A stretch of 18,283 nt of DNA from JBCBZH01 sp039815415 (GTDB lineage: Bacteria; Bacteroidota; Rhodothermia; Rhodothermales; Rubricoccaceae). The notes beneath the pieces were generated by a model. That model searched no databases. It was not told the origin of the DNA and was given only the letters and a program-made list of their open reading frames with translations. The DNA lies in assembly GCA_039815415.1 (NCBI GenBank), contig JBCBZH010000058.1, positions 1-18,283 of the forward strand, written 5' to 3'. Position 1 is the first letter of the stretch, and the number at the start of each line of letters is the position of its first letter. This document shows, in pieces, positions 13,469 to 18,283 of this stretch. The position numbers were made by a program, and so were the translations under genes.

Positions 13469-15466
13469 ATGTCAGCGGAGTCGCCCGCTGTTCCTGCGTT
13501 TGGTCGTCAAAGCTGGTTGTCGTCTGGCGTCGAGCGTCTACCTGTTCTCATTTTCGACGACCCCGGCGAGCTGTCGCGCCAGGCCGCACGTCAGGTCCGC
13601 ACGCTGATCGAAGCCAAAGACGCGGCAGGGTCCCAGGCTGTACTTGGGCTCCCGACAGGCTCCACGCCCATTGGCGTCTACCAGGAGCTGATCCGGATGC
13701 ACCGCGAGGAGGGGCTGGACTTCTCCAACGTGGTCACGTTCAACATCGACGAGTACGTGCCGATGAAGCCGGACAGCTTGCAGAGCTATCACCGGTTCAT
13801 GCGGGAGAACTTCTTCGATCACGTCAACGTGCCGGAGGCCAACATCCACATCCCGCGTGGCGATCTCTCGGCAGACGAGATCGAGAATCACGCCGCCCAG
13901 TACGAGCGAGCGATCCAACGGGCTGGCGGGCTGGACCTGATCCTGCTTGGCATCGGGCGAAGCGGCCACATCGGGTTCAACGAGCCTGGCTCCACGCCCG
14001 AGGACCGAACCCGCCTGATCGTCCTCGATGAGATCACCCGCAAGGACGCTGCCTCGGACTTCTTTGAGGAGAAGTACGTCCCCCGCGAGGCTATCACGAT
14101 GGGCGTCGGCACCATCCTCGACGCCCGCGAGATCATCCTCATGGCGACCGGCGAGCACAAGGCGCCCATTGTTCGTCAGGCGGTGGAGGAGCGGCCCAAC
14201 GCGCAGGTCTCGGCCACCTTCCTGCAGTACCACAACAACGCCTCGTTCTACGTGGACCGCGCGGCGGCCAGCGAGCTGACGCGCGTGAAAACGCCGTGGC
14301 TGGTCAAGCGCGTGGACTGGACCGAGGAGGCCGCCAAGAAGGCCGTCATCTGGCTCTCCGGGGCAACCGGTAAGGCCATTTTGCGTCTGGACGTGTCGGA
14401 CTTCCATCACCACCATCTCCACGACCTCGTCCACACGGTGAGTGGTGGGACCGGGAGCGTAGATGACCTGTGCCAGCGCGTCTTCGAGGACCTTCGCCAG
14501 CGCGTCGTTTACCGCGGCGGCGTGCCGAAGAAGCAGAAGGTGATCGTGTTCAGCCCGCACCCGGACGACGATGTGATCTCGATGGGCGGGATGCTCCACG
14601 CGCTGGTGGCGAATGGCAACGATGTGACGGTCGCCTACATGACCAACGGGTCGGTGGCCGTGTTCGACGAGGACGTGCGGCGACACCTCCAGTTCGTGGA
14701 AATGAGCCGCGACGTGCTCGGCCTCGGCGACGGCATTCAGGACACGGTGGGCGGCATCCTCAAGGACCTCGAGGCCAAGAAGCCTGCGCAGGTAGACACC
14801 GAGGCCGTCCAGAACATCAAGGCCTACATCCGCTATACGGAGGCCATCTCGGCCATCGAGGTGATGGGGCTGGGCGCAGACAACGCGCGCTTCCTGGACA
14901 TGCCGTTCTACAAGACGGGCCGTGTCAAGAAAGACCCCATCGGAGAGGCCGATGTACAGATCGTCTATGATCTGCTCAAGGAGATCGGTGCGACGCACCT
15001 GTTCGTGGCCGGAGACCTCTCCGACCCACACGGCACGCACCGGATGTGCTACACCGCCATCGACCGGGCGGTCCGTCGCTATGGCGACGAGCTGATGGCC
15101 CGCGAGGTGGGGGGCGATGGAGAAGCCGAGGCCCCGCCCAAGAAGCGCCGTCGCAAGACGGACACTGGCTCCTCGGATCCGCGCCCGCTCGTCTGGCTCT
15201 ACCGTGGCGCCTGGCAGGAGTGGGAGATCGACAAGGCCGATGTGTTCCTGCCCCTCTCCAAGGCGGACCTGGACCTCAAGATCGAGGCGATCTACAAGCA
15301 CGAAAGTCAGAAGGACCGGGCCCTTTTCCCCGGCGCCTACGACGACCGTGAGTTCTGGGAGCGCGCCCGCGACCGCAACACGGCCACCGCCGCGGCCCTC
15401 GATGCGCTTGGGCTCCCCGAGTCCTACGCTGTGGAGGCCTACGTGACCGTTCACGAGATGCCATAG
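13469..15466 (+). CDS. Glucosamine-6-phosphate deaminase-like / LmbE (PIG-L) deacetylase fusion protein
   Basis: A cytoplasmic two-domain protein of the Bacteroidota NagB-like family, with a fused LmbE-type N-acetylglucosaminyl deacetylase domain. A GTG at 13457 is an alternative start 4 codons upstream; numbering here uses that longer form. The NagB domain (about 30-330) has GLPTGSTPIGVY, FNIDEYVPM (Asp98) and GRSGHIGFNEPGS (His171, Glu176). The Asp that assists ring opening in E. coli NagB (the D of GNDGHIAFNEP) is Ser169 here. The LmbE domain (about 358-669) has SPHPDDD (366-372, the usual final Glu being Asp) and DPHGTHRMC (His525/528). An acidic-then-basic insert (about 552-574, with KKRRRK) interrupts it before VWLYRGAWQEWEI. 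The likely role is N-acetylamino-sugar catabolism or sugar-phosphate deacetylation; the exact reaction is not established by the sequence. A 12-bp palindrome lies upstream and a hairpin directly follows the stop. Confidence 0.92.
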   Translation: MSAESPAVPAFGRQSWLSSGVERLPVLIFDDPGELSRQAARQVRTLIEAKDAAGSQAVLGLPTGSTPIGVYQELIRMHREEGLDFSNVVTFNIDEYVPMKPDSLQSYHRFMRENFFDHVNVPEANIHIPRGDLSADEIENHAAQYERAIQRAGGLDLILLGIGRSGHIGFNEPGSTPEDRTRLIVLDEITRKDAASDFFEEKYVPREAITMGVGTILDAREIILMATGEHKAPIVRQAVEERPNAQVSATFLQYHNNASFYVDRAAASELTRVKTPWLVKRVDWTEEAAKKAVIWLSGATGKAILRLDVSDFHHHHLHDLVHTVSGGTGSVDDLCQRVFEDLRQRVVYRGGVPKKQKVIVFSPHPDDDVISMGGMLHALVANGNDVTVAYMTNGSVAVFDEDVRRHLQFVEMSRDVLGLGDGIQDTVGGILKDLEAKKPAQVDTEAVQNIKAYIRYTEAISAIEVMGLGADNARFLDMPFYKTGRVKKDPIGEADVQIVYDLLKEIGATHLFVAGDLSDPHGTHRMCYTAIDRAVRRYGDELMAREVGGDGEAEAPPKKRRRKTDTGSSDPRPLVWLYRGAWQEWEIDKADVFLPLSKADLDLKIEAIYKHESQKDRALFPGAYDDREFWERARDRNTATAAALDALGLPESYAVEAYVTVHEMP

Positions 15467-15467
15467 A

Positions 15468-15515
15468 CCGCCAGCTCGAGCTGGTGGGGACCCACTCCGG
15501 GTTCGCCAGCTCGAG
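15468..15515. terminator. Palindromic hairpin and decamer pair directly after the NagB-LmbE stop
   Basis: Beginning 2 bp after the TAG, CCGCCAGC (15468-15475), TCGA and GCTGGTGG (15480-15487) form an 8-bp stem with one G-U pair and a 4-nt loop. A third arm, CGCCAGCTCGAG (15504-15515), can pair instead with CTCGAGCTGGTG (15475-15486), giving an alternative 12-bp stem with a 17-nt loop. No T-run follows. A terminator or mRNA 3'-end stabiliser is the likely role. Confidence 0.55.
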
Positions 15516-15560
15516 GGCAGCTTCTGCCAATCGGTGGGGGTATCGGACGTGGCGAAAAGG

Positions 15561-15597
15561 AGGCACAAACGGCTGTGAGTGCCTGCTGAATTCAGGC
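15561..15597 (+). other. Overlapping small inverted repeats upstream of the amidase
   Basis: AGGCAC (15561-15566) pairs with GTGCCT (15579-15584). GCCTG (15581-15585) pairs with CAGGC (15593-15597) around the 10-bp palindrome CTGAATTCAG (15586-15595). The two stems share bases 15581-15584, so they exclude each other. An attenuator-like leader or a chance arrangement are both possible. The rest of the 15516-15655 gap shows nothing recognisable. Confidence 0.3.
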
Positions 15598-15655
15598 TTG
15601 CAGAGGAACCGCGTTGGACCTGGAGGCGCATCAGTGAGTCCTTGCTCGATCGACG

Positions 15656-17176
15656 ATGTCTGCTCTCCCGATACCCGAATACGACGACCTGGATGCTGTC
15701 GGGCTGGCGGAGCGGATTCACCAGCGCGAGGTGACGCCCGCCGAGCTGGCGGAGGCAGCGCTGGCGCGGATCGCAGCGCGCAACCCGGAGCTGAACGCGC
15801 TGCCCCACATCGAGCCTGCAGGTTTGGCGCGGCGGGCTGCAGAGGCTGCGGTTGAGGGGCCGCTCCACGGCGTGCCCTACCTCGTGAAAGACCTCATGCA
15901 TGCGGTCGCCGGGATGCCGATGCGAAATGGGTCGAGGGCAACACGGGGCATCATCCCTCCGCACGATGCCTTTCTGGTCCAGAAGATGAAGGACGCCGGG
16001 CTGGTGATCCTCGGAAAGACCGCCGCTCCGGAGTTCGGGCTGATGGGCGTCACCGAGCCGGAGGCCCACGGGCCGACGCGCAATCCGTGGGCTCTGGACC
16101 GAACCCCAGGCGGGTCCTCAGGTGGGGCCGCTGCCGCCGTGGCCGCACGCCTCGTGCCTGCCGCCGATGCCGCCGACGGCGGGGGCTCTATCCGCATCCC
16201 AGCCAGCTTCTGCGGTCTCTTTGGCCTCAAGCCGAGCCGAGGACGCGTCTCCGAGGGGCCAGACATCGGCGAGGGGTGGCATGGCGCCACCGCCAGCCTC
16301 GCCGTCACGCGGTCCGTCCGCGACACCGCCGCCCTGCTCGACGCGCTAGCGGGACCCATGCCGGGCGACCCAGTCGCCCTTCCCACGCGCGAGACGTCGT
16401 TTCTCCGCCAGCTCGAGACACCGCCGGAGCCGCTTCGCATCGGGATGACCACGCACTCGCCGCTTGGGACGCCCGTGCACCCAGAGTGCGTGCAGGCCGC
16501 CGAGACCGCCGCCACGCTGCTCGAGCACCTGGGGCATCATGTCGAGGAGGCCGAGCCTCAGCTCGAGGGGCGAACCATCGCCACGGGCTACATCACAATG
16601 TACTTCGGGCAGGTGGCGTACGCCTTGCGACGCATCGAGTCTCTGCTCGGGCCTGAGGCGGCTCGCGAGACCGAGCTGACGACGCGCTTCCTGGCCTCCA
16701 TCGGCGAGAGCCTGTCGGCGGGCCGGTACGTCGAGCTGCTGAACGAATGGAACACGCTGGGCCGGGCCTTGGGGCGCTTCCACGAGACGTACGACTTGCT
16801 GATGACGCCTACCGTCGCTGCGCTGGCGCCCCTCGTGGGCAGTCAGGCGCCGACGGCGGCGGAGCGGGCGTTGATGCGGGCAGCGATTGCAACTCGATCT
16901 GGCGGCCTGTTGCTGAAGTCCGGCTTCGTGGAGCAGGTCGTGGATGAGCGCCTCTCGGCGACGCCCTTCACGCAGCTCGCCAATCTCGCGGGGCTCCCCG
17001 CCATGTCGGTGCCGCTGCACTGGACCGGCCCCCAGCCCGGTGCGCCAGATGGCTTGCCGGTGGGTGTGCAGTTCGTGGCACGCCCGGCGGAGGAGGGGAT
17101 GCTGCTCCGGCTCGCTCGCCAGCTCGAGGCCGAGCGCCCGTGGGCGCACCGGCGGCCCGGATGGGTGCGGGCGTAG
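15656..17176 (+). CDS. Amidase (amidase-signature family)
   Basis: A 506-residue cytoplasmic amide hydrolase with the Ser-cis-Ser-Lys triad. Lys78 lies in PYLVKDL, cis-Ser154 in TPGGSSGG, and the nucleophile Ser178 in DGGGSIRIPAS. The spacing of 24 residues between the two Ser matches the family. The ATG at 15656 is the only reasonable start, because an in-frame TGA lies at 15635. The C-terminal half contains TPFTQLANLAGLPAMSVPL and LPVGVQFVARP, typical of amidases annotated as 6-aminohexanoate-cyclic-dimer hydrolase or GatA-like. The lone gene context, without gatB or gatC, argues against a tRNA amidotransferase subunit. The substrate is unknown. It ends 12 bp from the stop of the convergent amidohydrolase and has its own 189-bp upstream region. 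Confidence 0.93.
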   Translation: MSALPIPEYDDLDAVGLAERIHQREVTPAELAEAALARIAARNPELNALPHIEPAGLARRAAEAAVEGPLHGVPYLVKDLMHAVAGMPMRNGSRATRGIIPPHDAFLVQKMKDAGLVILGKTAAPEFGLMGVTEPEAHGPTRNPWALDRTPGGSSGGAAAAVAARLVPAADAADGGGSIRIPASFCGLFGLKPSRGRVSEGPDIGEGWHGATASLAVTRSVRDTAALLDALAGPMPGDPVALPTRETSFLRQLETPPEPLRIGMTTHSPLGTPVHPECVQAAETAATLLEHLGHHVEEAEPQLEGRTIATGYITMYFGQVAYALRRIESLLGPEAARETELTTRFLASIGESLSAGRYVELLNEWNTLGRALGRFHETYDLLMTPTVAALAPLVGSQAPTAAERALMRAAIATRSGGLLLKSGFVEQVVDERLSATPFTQLANLAGLPAMSVPLHWTGPQPGAPDGLPVGVQFVARPAEEGMLLRLARQLEAERPWAHRRPGWVRA

Positions 17177-17188
17177 GCGGTCTCGAGT

Positions 17189-18283
17189 CTACCGCATGCG
17201 GACGCCCCGCGCGATCACAACCTCGGGCTGGCGAAGGGCGTCGAGGTCCTCCAGAGGGTTATGGGTCACCAGAAGCAGGTCGGCCCGCAGGCCGGCCGCG
17301 ATGCGACCGAAGGCGTTCTCGGCATCCAGGAAGCGCGCGGCCTCCACGGTGGCGATGCGAAGCACTTCAGCAGGCGTCAGCCCTGCGCCCTCGAACAGCG
17401 CCATCTCGTCGTGGACCGACGTTCCGGGGGCCGTCCGCCCAATCCCAGCGTCGGTGCCGATGAGCAGCCCCGCGCCGCCCTCGAAGAGCGCCCGGACGAC
17501 GCGCTGGCGGTTGGCGCGAATGGTGGCATCGCCCCTGGAGATGTCGTCGAAGATGGCGAGGGTGGGGCAGTTCCACGTGCCCGCGTCCACGGTCGCCTGC
17601 ACCAGCTCGTCGATGAGCGACGCGTCGATGGTCCGCCACGCGAAGGCGCCGATGCCGCCCGACGGGTTGAGGCGCTGCTCATAGCCACTCAGGTGCTCGA
17701 TGTGGCGATAGCCCGCCCCCAGCGCGCGGTCGATCCCCACGCGCCTGGGCACGTGACCACCGTAGGTGACGCCTTTCGCTTGCGCAGCCTCGATGATGGC
17801 ATCGAACGGCTCCGAGCGGAGGTCGTCGTAGAGCTTGAGGGCCGTCCACCCGGCGTCGAGCTGGCGCTGGACGGTCGCCTCGGCCTCGGCGGGGTCCATC
17901 ACCAGCTGGGTCACCGGCCACTTGACCGGCGTGCCGTCGAGCCCCGGGCTGATGCCATAGACGGTTGGGCCTCGGAGCGCCCCGGCGTCGATCTCAGCCT
18001 GCGCGCTCTGGAGGCCTGGAAAGCCCCACAGGTTGCGGACGGTCGTGACGCCGCTGCGGAGGTAGGCCGTGAGGTCCTCGCGGCGGAGGTGGACGTGCAT
18101 GTCCGCCAGCCCGGGGACGAGGAATCGGTCGCATCCGTCGATGACCGCCAGCTCGTCGGGCGGCGGCTCGCTCGTGACGCGGTCGAGGCGGCCGTCGCGG
18201 ACGACTACCGTCTGGCCGTCCACGAGGCGCCCCCTGTCCGTGTCGACCACGGTGATGTTGCGAAAGGCGAAGGCCTCCGGGAG
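17189..18283 (-). CDS. Amidohydrolase family protein (imidazolonepropionase/prolidase-like), 5' partial
   Basis: A metal-dependent hydrolase with a TIM-barrel amidohydrolase fold. The frame is open through the right edge (upstream residues read AFAFRNITVVDTDRG), so the start is outside the window. A GTG at 18250 is in frame but falls after the first strand of the N-terminal beta-sandwich. Counting from that GTG: HVH metal site (His52, His54) after VPGLAD, a Lys139 in ALKLYDD as possible carboxylated lysine, His166 in YGGHVP, His183/His186 in HIEHLSGY and Asp267 in IGTDAG. The C-terminal LTPAEVLRIATVEAARFL and AGLRADLLLV are typical of this family. No signal peptide can be judged. The substrate could be a peptide, an amide or a cyclic imide. 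It is convergent with the amidase. Confidence 0.9.
   Translation of the reverse strand, partial: LPEAFAFRNITVVDTDRGRLVDGQTVVVRDGRLDRVTSEPPPDELAVIDGCDRFLVPGLADMHVHLRREDLTAYLRSGVTTVRNLWGFPGLQSAQAEIDAGALRGPTVYGISPGLDGTPVKWPVTQLVMDPAEAEATVQRQLDAGWTALKLYDDLRSEPFDAIIEAAQAKGVTYGGHVPRRVGIDRALGAGYRHIEHLSGYEQRLNPSGGIGAFAWRTIDASLIDELVQATVDAGTWNCPTLAIFDDISRGDATIRANRQRVVRALFEGGAGLLIGTDAGIGRTAPGTSVHDEMALFEGAGLTPAEVLRIATVEAARFLDAENAFGRIAAGLRADLLLVTHNPLEDLDALRQPEVVIARGVRMR

Larger units (their letters stand above)
26..18155. repeat. Dispersed decamer family CGRGCTGGCG, at least 34 exact copies
   Basis: Hand-scanned start positions. CGAGCTGGCG on plus: 2874, 4289, 5243, 6664, 10494, 11425, 11566, 15742, 17857. 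Its complement CGCCAGCTCG: 26, 1556, 5708, 8344, 8848, 8869, 11347, 12259, 15469, 15504, 16406, 17117, 18146. CGGGCTGGCG on plus: 430, 7665, 9794, 10357, 12282, 12633, 13919, 15700, 17224. Its complement: 646, 13201, 18104. Orientation is balanced (18 versus 16). At least eight further copies have C at position 3. Seven exact copies lie in about 0.8 kb of intergenic DNA. In genes the motif is read as ELA, RAG, SWR or RQL, so it is not one recurring peptide. The list may miss copies. Confidence 0.85.

Noticed and set aside
13538..16069. An 843-codon open frame on the minus strand opposite NagB-LmbE and the amidase start
   Set aside because: It is antisense to strongly conserved domains, and its product is of low complexity without recognisable motifs. 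It arises from high GC at third codon positions.
26..18155. The decamer as a KOPS- or Chi-like polar motif
   Set aside because: Copies are almost equally split between strands (18 versus 16), without the orientation bias such motifs require.

Overview
The window is an 18.3 kb stretch of high-GC bacterial chromosome, gene-dense, with no gap between genes longer than about 210 bp. I see no tRNA, rRNA, CRISPR array, transposase or phage gene. Two features suggest a Gram-negative of the Bacteroidota/Rhodothermota kind, perhaps a Rubricoccus/Rubrivirga relative: the two-domain NagB-LmbE protein typical of Bacteroidota, and a set of secreted and outer-membrane proteins. Clear Shine-Dalgarno sites are mostly absent. 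The lineage is inferred, not shown.

Layout, left to right. A CCA-adding enzyme with an HD domain enters from the left edge (to 1618). A tightly packed three-gene run (1678-5663) encodes exported or outer-membrane proteins of unknown role: a large barrel-like protein with a glycine-rich segment, a small barrel-like protein, and a TonB-receptor-like plug-plus-barrel protein. A lipoprotein polysaccharide deacetylase follows (5718-6653). It converges on a large hybrid histidine kinase (9669-6676, minus strand) with HAMP, PAS, HisKA/HATPase, two receiver domains and an Hpt domain. Divergent from the kinase is a translationally coupled pair: a secreted M28 peptidase (9839-11290) and an NAD-dependent epimerase/dehydratase (11287-12243). 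This pair converges on a lipoprotein VanX-type D-Ala-D-Ala dipeptidase (13260-12331, minus). Divergent from that is the NagB-LmbE fusion protein (13469-15466), then an amidase (15656-17176) that converges on an amidohydrolase running off the right edge (minus).

Many products act on the envelope or on imported peptides and amino sugars: deacetylase, dipeptidase, deaminase/deacetylase, secreted peptidase, outer-membrane barrels. No single dedicated pathway is evident, and most of this is ordinary chromosomal content.

The most striking signal is not a gene. The decamer CGRGCTGGCG (either strand) occurs at least 34 times. In coding DNA it is read in different frames and strands as ELA, RAG, SWR or RQL, so the selection looks DNA-level. 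It is about five-fold denser in intergenic DNA than in genes. There it builds hairpins after genes and abuts the start codons of two genes. It resembles a genome-wide signature motif such as cyanobacterial HIP1, or a family of terminator/UTR repeats. A second notable site is a perfect 12-bp palindrome of LacI-family operator type upstream of the NagB-LmbE gene.
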